Notes under the pieces: model-generated
What the model saw: only the letters and a program-made list of their open reading frames with translations
Database searches by the model: none
What the model was told of the DNA's origin: nothing
Position numbers and translations under genes: made by a program
In this document: positions 1 through 7,700 of the stretch, piece after piece
Position numbering within the stretch: position 1 is the first letter of the stretch
Layout of the letters: every line of letters begins with the position of its first letter
Source of the DNA: Curtobacterium aurantiacum
Lineage (GTDB): Bacteria; Actinomycetota; Actinomycetes; Actinomycetales; Microbacteriaceae
DNA: 64,000 nt
Direction: 5' to 3'
NCBI RefSeq assembly: GCF_018598555.1
Contig: NZ_JAHEWN010000002.1
Span: 1 to 64,000 of the forward strand

Positions 1-2
1 AA

Positions 3-97
3 CCGGGCATACCTGGCGGAACCGGGCGTGCCTGGTGGTACCGGGCATACCGAGCGGAGCCGGGCGTACCTGGCGGAGCCGGGCGTACCTGGTGGGT
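3..97. repeat. 19-bp tandem repeat, five copies
   Basis: The core CCGGGC recurs at 3, 22, 41, 60 and 79, an exact 19-bp period with units of the form CCGGGCGTACCTGGCGGAG. Units differ by a few substitutions. The array begins at the window edge and may extend further left. It lies in a 378-bp stretch without a supported gene that also holds a hairpin (164-211), an imperfect palindrome (254-291) and a pentanucleotide repeat (313-375). Confidence 0.8.
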
Positions 98-163
98 TCT
101 TCCGACCAGGTACGCCCGTTCTTGCAAACCAACGCGCCCGCGATGGGAAAGAACGTGCGCGCA

Positions 164-211
164 GACGGACGGGAGGCCCGGTGCCGGCTGGCACCGGGCC
201 TCCCGTCCGTC
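164..211. terminator. Family A hairpin, copy 1
   Basis: Two perfect 22-nt arms (164-185 and 190-211) around the loop GGCT; the arm contains GACGGGAGGCCCGGTGCC. There is no T tract. Related hairpins occur at 4515, 10957, 17960, 39298, 53168 and 57978, nearly always just past a stop codon, so a role in transcript 3' ends is inferred. This copy lies past the 3' end of the DUF1992 gene. Confidence 0.65.
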
Positions 212-253
212 CTGTGGGACGCCGGGCCGGCGGCCGCCGTCGTCACGTGCTGG

Positions 254-291
254 GCGACACCTCACGCGCTCACGTGCGCGTGAGCTGTCGC
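254..291. repeat. Family B imperfect palindrome, copy 1
   Basis: GCGACACCTCACGCG (254-268) faces CGCGTGAGCTGTCGC (277-291) with one C:C mismatch. The same element occurs at 5515-5552 and 53254-53291. It starts 42 nt after the family A hairpin, almost the same arrangement as at 53168-53291. Confidence 0.65.
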
Positions 292-312
292 TCAGCGCGA
301 AATCCCGCCCCC

Positions 313-375
313 GCACCGCACCGCGCCGCCGCACCGCACCGCACCGCGCCGCCGCGCCGCGGCACCGCGCCGCGC
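313..375. repeat. CACCG/CGCCG pentanucleotide repeat
   Basis: About twelve five-base units of CGCACC and CGCGCC type fill the DNA directly after the stop codon of the minus-strand DUF1992 gene (stop at 379). A similar pentanucleotide array abuts the stop of the glycerate kinase gene at 59295. Confidence 0.6.
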
Positions 376-378
376 AGC

Positions 379-981
379 TCAGCCGCGCCGCCACCACCGC
401 CGCGGCTTCGCGTCGAGCCGTGCCTGCTCCGCAGCCTGCGCAGCCGAGGCCATGCGCACCTCGCGGCGCTCCCGCCACGCCTGCACCTCGGCCTCGATGT
501 CACGCATCGGTGTCACCACGGGTGGCCCGCCGAGCAGCTGCCGCCTGGCCTCCTTCACGCGGGCGTTGAAGTCGACCAGGACGTCCCGCACGTCGGACTC
601 CAGGGACAGGGCGTCGAGTGCGTCGTCGAGCTCGGCGTCCTCGGTGCGCAGCGCCAGCGCGGGCGGGGCGATGCCGCGGATGTCCTCGCGCTCGATCTTC
701 GACTTGATCCACCAGTCCGGATCGTGCTGCCCGTCGAGTCCGGGCAGGGGCTTGCCGTGGTACGGGTTGCCCTCGAAGACGCCGCGGCGCTCGGCCTCCT
801 CGATCTGCGCCCGGGCGTGCGCGGCGACGTCGGCGGCCTTGAGCAGCCGACGTTCCTCGCGTTCCGCGCGGACCTCGTCGGGGTCGAGCGACCCCCGCTC
901 GATCTCCTGGTCGACGAGCTGCTGGTAGCGGTAGCGGGCTGCCCTGCGGAGCCGGTCCATCCGTGCATCGACGTCGTTCAT
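379..981 (-). CDS. DUF1992 (DnaJ-homologue subfamily C member 28-like) protein
   Basis: A 200-residue cytoplasmic protein with the DUF1992 domain in its first 90 residues: the IERG motif near 27 and the GNPYHGKPLPGLD block near 71-83 are typical. The remainder is charged and probably helical, ending in a basic WWRR tail. The family shares a domain with eukaryotic DNAJC28 but has no J domain here, and its function is unknown. The gene lies 46 bp downstream of the GH15 gene on the same strand and is probably co-transcribed with it. A pentanucleotide repeat follows the stop directly. Confidence 0.85.
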   Translation of the reverse strand: MNDVDARMDRLRRAARYRYQQLVDQEIERGSLDPDEVRAEREERRLLKAADVAAHARAQIEEAERRGVFEGNPYHGKPLPGLDGQHDPDWWIKSKIEREDIRGIAPPALALRTEDAELDDALDALSLESDVRDVLVDFNARVKEARRQLLGGPPVVTPMRDIEAEVQAWRERREVRMASAAQAAEQARLDAKPRRWWRRG

Positions 982-1027
982 CGTCAGACCATGATGCCCC
1001 GCACCCCCGACGCGCCCGTCCAGCCGG

Positions 1028-2848
1028 TCAGGACTCCGCCGACAGCTCCTCGATGGTCAGCGCAGCCTGGATGAGCGCCAGGTGCGACAGCCCCTGCGGG
1101 ATGTTGCCCATGAAGTCCCCGTCGACGGCGCTGAGCATCTCGCTGAAGAGCCCGACGTCGTTCGCCTGCGCGACCATGTCGTCCATCAGCTGCTTCGCGT
1201 CGTCGGAGCGTCCGACACACGCCAGCGCGGCTGCGAGCCAGAACGAGCACGCCACGAAGGGCGACTCCTCGTCCTGGATGCCGGAGTAGCGGTACACGAG
1301 CGGACCGTGCTGCAGCTGGTCCTCGATGGCCCGGATCGTGGACTCCATGCGCGGACCACGGTCGAACGCCGACATCGCGTGCAGCAGGATCGAGCAGTCG
1401 AGCGCGTCGGTGCCCGGGTACATGACGTAGTGGCCGAGCTCCTCGTTCCACCCGTTCTCGGCGACCCAGTCCTCGATGAGTTCGCGGTTCTCGACCCACT
1501 TGTCGCGCGGGCCGTCGATCATCCCCGCGTCGTGCAGCTCGACCGCGGCGTCGAGCGCCTGCCAGCAGCCGATCTTGCTCGTCGTGTAGTGCTGCGCCTC
1601 CTGCAGCTCCCACATGCCCGAGTCCGGCTCCACCCAGCGGTGGCAGGCGTCGTCGGCCAGGTCCTGCAGCACCGAGGCGGTCTTGCGGTCGAGCACGTTG
1701 CCGGCGCGGACGTACTGGCGCATGATCTCGAACACGTCGCCCCAGACACCGAGCTGCAGCTGGTCACCCGCGCGGTTGCCGATCGTGACCGGGCCGATCC
1801 CGTTCCAGCCCGGGACGTCGCGTTCCTCGACGTCGTCGCTCTTCGACCCGTCGAGCCCGTAGAAGATCGGCATCGTCTCGTCGTGCTCGGCGATCGTGCG
1901 CATGACCCAGGACACCGCGGCGTGGGTCTCCTCGCGCAGCCCGAAGCGGGTGAGCGCGTGCACCGTGTAGGCGAGGTCGCGCACCCAGGCGAACCGGTAG
2001 TCCCAGTTCTTCCCGCCCGTGCGGTCCTCGGGCAGGCTCGTCGTCGGCGCAGCTGCGATGGCACCGGTCGGCGCGAAGATCAGGAGCTTGAGCGCGAGCG
2101 CGCTGCGCTGCACGGCGTCGGACCACGGCCCGTCGTAGCTGAACTCCTTCGACCACGTCGACCAGTTCTCGATCGTGCGGTCGACCCCCTCGAGCGTGCG
2201 CTCCGGCTCCGGCAGGAAGATCGGCTCGTCGTGGGTGCCGACGATCGTCAGGATCGACTTCGATCCCTCGGCCGTCGCGAACCGCCCGGAGAACCGCGGG
2301 CCCTCGTCGTGGACGGGCTCGAACCCCTGCTCGACGATCGCGATCGTCACGCCGTCGATGCCGATGACGGTGCCGTTGGCGGTGTCGAGCCGTCGGGGCT
2401 CCGCGGTGTTCAGGATCGTGCCAGGCACGACGGCCCACTCCATCTCGACCGTTCCCTCGACCCCCTGCACGCAGCGGCCGATCTCAGCCCAGGGAAGGCG
2501 GCCGGCGACCCCGGTGACCATGGCGTCGGTCACGGTGGCGGTGCCGGTCGGGGTCGTCCACGTGGTCACGAGCACGTTCGTGCCCGGCAGGTACGCACGG
2601 GACACCTGCGCCTGGTCGTCCACCGGCCGCAGCGCGACGTGTCCGCCGTGCTCGGCGTCGACGATGCTCGCGAACACCGGCGGTGAGTCCATCGACGGGA
2701 TCGGCAGCCAGTCGATCCGGCCGTCGAGCGCGATGAGGGCGACCGTCCGCCCGTCACCGATCGCGCCGTACGAACGGAGCGGGACGTACCCGTTGGTCCG
2801 CTCTTCGTTCTCGGTCGCGTCGGGGGTGTCTCGCGTGCGCTCGGTCAT
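1028..2848 (-). CDS. Glycoside hydrolase family 15 protein (glucoamylase/trehalase-like)
   Basis: A 606-residue cytoplasmic enzyme without a signal peptide. The GH15 N-terminal signature GAIGDGRTVALIALDG is at 28-43, the (alpha/alpha)6 catalytic domain carries GGKNWDYRFAWVRD near 280, a GPVTIGNRAGDQLQLG block near 350 and GNIPQGLSHLAL near 580. Family members hydrolyse terminal alpha-glucosidic bonds; mycobacterial relatives act on trehalose, so trehalase is possible, but substrate cannot be read here. The ATG has no Shine-Dalgarno sequence; CAGGCT lies 6 nt upstream, consistent with a leaderless transcript. The DUF1992 gene follows. Confidence 0.88.
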   Translation of the reverse strand: MTERTRDTPDATENEERTNGYVPLRSYGAIGDGRTVALIALDGRIDWLPIPSMDSPPVFASIVDAEHGGHVALRPVDDQAQVSRAYLPGTNVLVTTWTTPTGTATVTDAMVTGVAGRLPWAEIGRCVQGVEGTVEMEWAVVPGTILNTAEPRRLDTANGTVIGIDGVTIAIVEQGFEPVHDEGPRFSGRFATAEGSKSILTIVGTHDEPIFLPEPERTLEGVDRTIENWSTWSKEFSYDGPWSDAVQRSALALKLLIFAPTGAIAAAPTTSLPEDRTGGKNWDYRFAWVRDLAYTVHALTRFGLREETHAAVSWVMRTIAEHDETMPIFYGLDGSKSDDVEERDVPGWNGIGPVTIGNRAGDQLQLGVWGDVFEIMRQYVRAGNVLDRKTASVLQDLADDACHRWVEPDSGMWELQEAQHYTTSKIGCWQALDAAVELHDAGMIDGPRDKWVENRELIEDWVAENGWNEELGHYVMYPGTDALDCSILLHAMSAFDRGPRMESTIRAIEDQLQHGPLVYRYSGIQDEESPFVACSFWLAAALACVGRSDDAKQLMDDMVAQANDVGLFSEMLSAVDGDFMGNIPQGLSHLALIQAALTIEELSAES

Positions 2849-2991
2849 GCGTCCAGCCTGCCCCGGCGCTGGCGCCGACCATCAGGCGGACGTACCCCTC
2901 GTGGAGAACGCACGCCGGGCCTCCCGCCTGTGGAGAACCGTCGGCACACCGCGGGCGGATCCCCGGAGCACCGCCGACACGCCCACGTGAC

Positions 2992-3021
2992 TTGCGCATC
3001 CCGGGCGTGTCGCACTAGCGT
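2992..3021 (+). promoter_or_regulatory. Candidate promoter of the 33-aa ORF
   Basis: TTGCGC (2992-2997) and TAGCGT (3016-3021) are separated by 18 bp. A start site a few bases later would give a leader of about 50 nt before the ATG at 3077. This is the only sigma-70-like pair I see in the 485-bp gap between the GH15 and rtcB genes. Confidence 0.4.
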
Positions 3022-3076
3022 CGTCCTCCTGCCGATCGGCAGACCGCCCGTCCCGGGCACACCGGAAGGACCGCGC

Positions 3077-3178
3077 ATGCGCGCCGTGCAGCACAACGAG
3101 GAACGCGTCGAGCTCCAGCTCGACGCGACCGCCGTGCTGCTCGGACAGCAGCAGTGGTCCCTCAGCTATCCCGCGTAG
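3077..3178 (+). CDS. Probable 33-residue small protein
   Basis: ATG at 3077 opens 33 codons ending at TAG 3178. A good Shine-Dalgarno sequence (GGAAGGA) lies 7-8 nt upstream and the third codon positions are almost all G or C, as in neighbouring genes. The peptide (MRAVQHNEERVELQLDATAV then a short hydrophobic tail) has no signal peptide, membrane segment or recognised domain. A hairpin at 3195-3226 follows. It sits 155 bp upstream of rtcB on the same strand and could be a separate small gene or a leader ORF. I do not recognise it. Confidence 0.45.
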   Translation: MRAVQHNEERVELQLDATAVLLGQQQWSLSYPA

Positions 3179-3194
3179 GCACGCGACGTCTGAC

Positions 3195-3226
3195 GACGCC
3201 CCCGTGCCCACCCGGCCCGGGGCGTC
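3195..3226. terminator. Candidate hairpin terminator
   Basis: GACGCCCC (3195-3202) pairs perfectly with GGGGCGTC (3219-3226) across a 16-nt loop, 16 nt past the small ORF and upstream of rtcB. No T tract follows, so terminator activity is uncertain. Confidence 0.35.
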
Positions 3227-3333
3227 CGTCTGCACGGCTTCCTTCCGTCCGCCACGTCCGGCGACGACCAGGAGGCCCGGCGTACGACCGTCTCGGACCG
3301 TCACCTCGACCGTCACGAAAGCGAGACGACACC

Positions 3334-4500
3334 ATGCAGACGATCACCGACCGATTACTGAGCTGGGCCTCGATGCTCGAGGACAACACCGAGCAGCAGG
3401 CCCGCACGACCGCGCGCATGCCGTTCGTGTTCCCGCACCTGGCCCTCATGCCCGACGCACACCTCGGCCTCGGGGCCACCGTCGGGTCCGTCATCCCGAC
3501 CCTCGGCGCGATCATGCCGGCGGCCGTCGGTGTGGACATCGGCTGCGGCATGATCGCGGTCCGCACGCAGTTCACGGCGGCCGACCTGCCCGCCGACCTG
3601 CAGGGGCTGCGCGAGCAGATCGAGCGGGCGATCCCGCTGTCGGCCGGTGCGTCGAACCGGAAGATCGTCGCGACCGCCGCACCTCGGATCGCCGAGCTCG
3701 AGGCGATGGCCGAGACCGCCGGGTTCGACCCCGACGGCGTGCACGGCGCCTGGCGCAACCAGCTCGGCACGCTCGGGTCCGGCAACCACTTCATCGAGGT
3801 CTCCCTCGACGAGCAGGACCGGGTCTGGCTCTTCCTGCACTCCGGGTCGCGGGGTGTCGGCAACAAGATCGCGCAGCGCCACATCAAGGTCGCCAAGAAG
3901 GCGATGGAGCGCTGGTGGATCCAGCTGGCGGACCCCGACCTGGCGTACCTGGTCGAGGGCACGCCGGAGTTCGACCGGTACATCGCCGAGCTGCGGTGGG
4001 CCCAGCACTTCGCGCTGCTCAACCGCGAGGAGATGATGGACCGCGTCGTCCGGCAGCTGTCCGAGGCCGTCGGCACACCCGTCGACGAGCGCGAGCGGAT
4101 CAACTGCCACCACAACTTCACGCAGCGTGAGACGCACTGGGGCAAGTCCGTGTGGGTGTCGCGCAAGGGTGCGATCCAGGCGAAGGCCGGTCAGCCCGGC
4201 CTGATCCCCGGGTCGATGGGCACCGCGTCGTACGTGGTCGAGGGGCTCGGCAACAAGCCCTCGCTGGAGTCGTCGCCGCACGGTGCCGGTCGGCTGTTCT
4301 CGCGGAGTGCGGCCCGGCGGACCTTCACCCACGAGCAGCTGCGCGCGGCGATGGCCGGCATCGAGTACCGCGACACCGACGCGTTCCTCGACGAGATCCC
4401 GGCGGCGTACAAGCCGATCGACCAGGTCATGGCGGACGCCGAGGACCTCGTGTCGATCCGGCACACCCTGCGGCAGGTCGTCAACGTGAAGGGCGACTGA
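3334..4500 (+). CDS. rtcB: RtcB family RNA-splicing ligase
   Basis: A 388-residue RtcB ligase, which joins 2',3'-cyclic phosphate or 3'-phosphate RNA ends to 5'-hydroxyl ends using GTP and manganese. Visible family blocks: VDIGCGM with metal-binding Cys71, GNHF at 150-153, HSGSRGVGNK from 169, CHHNF near 260, GSMGTASYVVEGLGN, and the C-terminal GAGRLFSRS block near 320 that precedes the guanylylated-histidine region in the family. An upstream in-frame extension to 3154 is rejected: ATG 3334 matches the family start. No archease gene or RtcR activator is adjacent, so the RNA target is unknown. A family A hairpin begins 15 bp after the stop. Confidence 0.9.
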   Translation: MQTITDRLLSWASMLEDNTEQQARTTARMPFVFPHLALMPDAHLGLGATVGSVIPTLGAIMPAAVGVDIGCGMIAVRTQFTAADLPADLQGLREQIERAIPLSAGASNRKIVATAAPRIAELEAMAETAGFDPDGVHGAWRNQLGTLGSGNHFIEVSLDEQDRVWLFLHSGSRGVGNKIAQRHIKVAKKAMERWWIQLADPDLAYLVEGTPEFDRYIAELRWAQHFALLNREEMMDRVVRQLSEAVGTPVDERERINCHHNFTQRETHWGKSVWVSRKGAIQAKAGQPGLIPGSMGTASYVVEGLGNKPSLESSPHGAGRLFSRSAARRTFTHEQLRAAMAGIEYRDTDAFLDEIPAAYKPIDQVMADAEDLVSIRHTLRQVVNVKGD

Positions 4501-4514
4501 GACGCGCCCCCGGA

Positions 4515-4558
4515 CGGACGGGAGGCCCGTGGCGGCACCGCCACGGGCCTCCCGTCCG
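4515..4558. terminator. Family A hairpin, copy 2
   Basis: Perfect 21-nt arms (4515-4535 and 4538-4558) containing GGACGGGAGGCCCGTGGCGG, just past the rtcB stop. The inner part (GTGGCGG) differs from copy 1 while the outer GGACGGGAGGCCCG is shared. Confidence 0.7.
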
Positions 4559-4626
4559 CCAGGGGTCGACACCACGGCCCGGCGCGCCCCGGACAGGACG
4601 GCGCGCGTCGGGCACGCTGGGGCGTG

Positions 4627-5460
4627 ATGAGCGACACGGCGGAGCACGCAGCGAAGGAAACCGGACGACAGGTCCGGCGAGCGGCGGACAGCCGCTGGTT
4701 CGAGGTCACGGCGCGCGCCGGGTTCGTCGGCAGCGGCATCGTCCACCTGCTGATCGGGTACCTGGCGATCCTGCTCGGCATCGGCAATGCATCCTCCGGC
4801 GGTGAGACGGACCAGTCCGGCGCGCTGCAGCAGATCGCCGCGGTGCCCGGCGGGGTGTTCCTGCTCTGGCTGATCGCCGTCGGCACGGCCGCACTCACCG
4901 TGCGCCTGATCGTCGAGGCGATCGTCGGCGGCCGCTCCGACACCACCCGGGGGTGGCTCGCCCGCCTGAAGGACGTCGCGAAGGCCGTGGTCTACGGCGT
5001 GATCGCGTACTCGGCGGCCTCGTACGCGCTCGGCGCCGGGTCGAGCTCGAGCAGCTCGTCGCAGAGCGCCGCGGCGAAGACCCTCGCGACGCCCGGCGGG
5101 GTGTTCGTGCTGCTCCTGGCCGGGGCCATCGCGGTCGCGGTGGGCATCGGACTCGTGGTGATCGGTTGCCGCCGGTCGTTCCGCAAGCAGATCACGCGAC
5201 CGTCCGGCCAGCTCGACCGGGTGGTCACCGTGCTCGGGGTCGTCGGGTACGTCGGCAAGGGCATCGCCGTGGCCATCGTGGGCGTGCTCATCGCCGTCGC
5301 GGGGCTGCGGAGCGACCCGGACCAGGCCACCGGCCTCGACGCCGCGTTCGACGCGGTGCGGAGCATGCCCGGTGGGGTGTTCGTCCTCGTCGCGATCGGC
5401 ATCGGGTTCCTGGCCTTCGGCGTCTACAGCTTCTTCCGCGCGCGGTTCGCCCGCCTCTGA
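4627..5460 (+). CDS. DUF1206 integral membrane protein
   Basis: A 277-residue membrane protein with three tandem repeats of about 85 residues, each a pair of transmembrane helices and a PGGVF(V/L)L block, as in DUF1206 proteins of actinobacteria. The function of the family is unknown. The N-terminus before the first helix is hydrophilic, and a serine-rich linker precedes the second repeat's end. GTG 4624 directly before ATG 4627 could also start the protein; CACGCT at 4613-4618 suggests a leaderless or nearly leaderless transcript. It stands alone between rtcB and the SMP-30 gene. Confidence 0.85.
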   Translation: MSDTAEHAAKETGRQVRRAADSRWFEVTARAGFVGSGIVHLLIGYLAILLGIGNASSGGETDQSGALQQIAAVPGGVFLLWLIAVGTAALTVRLIVEAIVGGRSDTTRGWLARLKDVAKAVVYGVIAYSAASYALGAGSSSSSSSQSAAAKTLATPGGVFVLLLAGAIAVAVGIGLVVIGCRRSFRKQITRPSGQLDRVVTVLGVVGYVGKGIAVAIVGVLIAVAGLRSDPDQATGLDAAFDAVRSMPGGVFVLVAIGIGFLAFGVYSFFRARFARL

Positions 5461-5514
5461 CCCGCCGCGCCGGAACGGCCGGACCGGCGGGACCGGCGGA
5501 GACTTTCGCGCTGC

Positions 5515-5552
5515 GCGACACCTCACGGGCACCCGCGGGCGTGAAGTGTCGC
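5515..5552. repeat. Family B imperfect palindrome, copy 2
   Basis: GCGACACCTCACG (5515-5527) faces CGTGAAGTGTCGC (5540-5552). The single mismatch falls at the same arm position as in the copies at 254 and 53254 (C:A here, C:C there). It lies 54 bp past the DUF1206 stop; a CG-rich low-complexity stretch follows at about 5570-5620. Confidence 0.6.
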
Positions 5553-5652
5553 TGGACGCGTGAACTCGCCGCGCCGCGCCGCGCCCGCGCCCCCGCCCGC
5601 GCCGCCCCCACGCCTGAACGGGCACGGACCGCCCCCGCGGTAGACGGGGTCG

Positions 5653-6528
5653 ATGAGCACCAACGCCACGACCGGCCCCGCCACGGTCTTCGCCGACGCA
5701 CGAGCGGTCCTCGCCGAGAGCATCGTCTGGGACCCGTCCGCACAGCTCCTCCGGTGGGCCGACATCACCCTCGGCACGCTCAACACCGCCGAGGCCGACG
5801 GCACCGTGCGCTCGAGCGTCCCGCTCCCGCCCCCGTTGGCGAGCTTCCAGCCGCGGGCATCCGGCGGGTTCGTCGCGGCCCTCGGCGACACGATCGTGCT
5901 GACCGACGAGCACGGCTCCGTCGATCGCGAGATCGCCCGCGTCGCGCACAGCACCTCGGGCAACCGGTTCAACGAGGGCAAGTGCGACCCGTTCGGCCGG
6001 TTCCTGGTGGGCAGCATGAACGTGACGACCGGTGAACCCGACGCCGCGCTCTACTCGTTCGAGGCCGACGGCACGACCCGGCTGCTCCGCGGCGGCTTCG
6101 GCGTGACGAACGGCATGGAGTGGTCGGAGGACGGCAGCACGATGTACGTCACCGACACCAGTGCCTCGACGGTCTTCCGCGGGTCCTACGGCCCGGACGG
6201 CGAACTCGGTGAACTCGAGCCGTTCATCGTCGGCCACGCCCACGACGGCCTGGTCCGCGACGACGAGGGCTGCTTCTGGAGCGCGATCTACGGCGGCTCC
6301 CGCGTCGAGCGCTACGGGCCCGACGGCTCGCACCTCGAGACCGTCGAGCTGCCCGTCGCGAACCCCACGTCCGTGGCGTTCGGCGGACCGGACATGTCGA
6401 CGCTCTTCGTGGGGACGGCCCGCGAGAACCTCTCCGAGGACGACCTGGAGCAGGCGCCGCGGTCCGGCGCCGTCTTCGCGGTGCCGACCACGGTGCACGG
6501 CTTCCCCGCGAACACCTTCAGCGGCTGA
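5653..6528 (+). CDS. SMP-30/gluconolactonase family protein
   Basis: A 291-residue six-bladed beta-propeller of the SMP-30/gluconolaconase/LRE family, a group of metal-dependent sugar lactonases. Diagnostic blocks are an N-terminal Glu in the AESIVWD segment, NRFNEGKCDPFGRF from 104 with the metal-binding Asn, TNGMEWSEDG from 152 and VTDT near 166. No signal peptide, so cytoplasmic. TAGACG ends 6 nt before the ATG and there is no Shine-Dalgarno site, suggesting a leaderless mRNA. The substrate (aldonolactone or a related lactone) is not evident from neighbours. Confidence 0.87.
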   Translation: MSTNATTGPATVFADARAVLAESIVWDPSAQLLRWADITLGTLNTAEADGTVRSSVPLPPPLASFQPRASGGFVAALGDTIVLTDEHGSVDREIARVAHSTSGNRFNEGKCDPFGRFLVGSMNVTTGEPDAALYSFEADGTTRLLRGGFGVTNGMEWSEDGSTMYVTDTSASTVFRGSYGPDGELGELEPFIVGHAHDGLVRDDEGCFWSAIYGGSRVERYGPDGSHLETVELPVANPTSVAFGGPDMSTLFVGTARENLSEDDLEQAPRSGAVFAVPTTVHGFPANTFSG

Positions 6529-6598
6529 GCACGTCGCCGCCGCCGGTGCGGACGGCGGCCGGGTATCCTGGGCGACCGCCCGACCGGAGGAGACCCAC

Positions 6599-7669
6599 GT
6601 GGACGACGAACGCCCGGCAGCCCGGCCGGACCCGGCGGGCGAACTCGCACAGGCCGAGGACGCGGACGTCACGGTGCGGGTCGACCGGGTCGCGGTGGAC
6701 GGCACCTACGTCCGGGTGAGTTCGATCGGTGAACCCGGATCCCGAGCCTTCGTGCTCGTCGCCGGCCTCGGCATCGCGTCGACGTACTACGAGCGGCTCG
6801 CCCCACACCTCAACGAGAACGGCCCCGTGCACGCGCTCGACCTGCCGGGGTTCGCCGGCGTCCCGCGGTTCCGGGGCACGGTCTCGATCGAGCGCTACGC
6901 CGATGCGGTGGAGCGGGTGATCGACGACCTCCGGCTCGAGGACCCGGTCCTCATCGGACACTCGATGGGCACCCAGGTCGTCACCGAGGTCGCCGCCCGT
7001 CGTCCGGAGATCTCCGACCTCGTGCTCATCAGCCCCGTGGTCGACTCGTCGGCGCGCACCGCACGGCAGTCGGCGTTCCGGTTCCTGCGGTCCACCCTGC
7101 ACGAGCCCGCCGCGGTCCGCTGGCACGGCATCACCGCCTACGCGCTGTGCGGCTGGCACTGGTTCCGGAAGGTGCTGCCACGGATGATCGCGTTCCCGAT
7201 CGAGGAGCGCGCCGCCCACGTGCAGGCCCGCACCCTGATCGTCCGCGGTGAGCACGACGCGATGGTCCCGCGGGACTGGATCCGTCGGCTCGCGCGGGTG
7301 TTCCCCTACGCCGTCCTCCGCGAGGTCGTCGACGGCGCGCACTCGGTCATGCACGCGCAGGCCGACGCGGTCGCACGGCTCGCGGTCGCGCACGTCGACC
7401 ACCGGCTGCCCGACCGGGGCGTGTCCTCGCTGCAGCGGGTGCGCGACGGCTCCACGTCGTCGGACCTGGCCCGACTCGGCCCGAGGGACGCCTGGCTGCT
7501 GGTCAAGTCGCGGTTCATCGAGCTGTTCGGCATGGCCCGGAACGACGACGAGACGCTCGCGGCGGCCAAGTCCGCGCACGCCGTCGCGATGGCGGACGGC
7601 GACGACCTGCCGGTCGACCCGGCGGACCGCCGGGCGGTCGTCGACGACGTCGCGCCCGAGTCGAAGTAG
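6599..7669 (+). CDS. Alpha/beta hydrolase
   Basis: A 356-residue alpha/beta-hydrolase-fold protein. The nucleophile elbow GHSMG puts the catalytic Ser at about 122, the acid is in GEHDAMVP near 220 and the His in DGAHSVMH near 248. About 30 acidic residues precede the fold and a 70-residue charged tail follows it, both unusual. GTG 6599 is chosen because GGAGGA lies about 7 nt upstream and longer in-frame readings enter the SMP-30 gene; TATCCT at 6564-6569 is a plausible -10. Substrate unknown. Confidence 0.85.
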   Translation: MDDERPAARPDPAGELAQAEDADVTVRVDRVAVDGTYVRVSSIGEPGSRAFVLVAGLGIASTYYERLAPHLNENGPVHALDLPGFAGVPRFRGTVSIERYADAVERVIDDLRLEDPVLIGHSMGTQVVTEVAARRPEISDLVLISPVVDSSARTARQSAFRFLRSTLHEPAAVRWHGITAYALCGWHWFRKVLPRMIAFPIEERAAHVQARTLIVRGEHDAMVPRDWIRRLARVFPYAVLREVVDGAHSVMHAQADAVARLAVAHVDHRLPDRGVSSLQRVRDGSTSSDLARLGPRDAWLLVKSRFIELFGMARNDDETLAAAKSAHAVAMADGDDLPVDPADRRAVVDDVAPESK

Positions 7670-7700
7670 CAAGACAGTGACCGCCGCGACGGGCGAGCAG

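Noticed and set aside
3154-3333. A 60-residue N-terminal extension of RtcB
   Set aside because: The extension is Arg/Pro-rich, overlaps the small ORF and a hairpin, and the family starts at the ATG at 3334.
3355-6705. A 1116-codon open frame on the minus strand opposite rtcB, DUF1206 and SMP-30 genes
   Set aside because: It is antisense to three well-supported genes, its product is Arg/Gly/Ala-rich without any domain, and long antisense frames are expected in DNA with this third-position GC.
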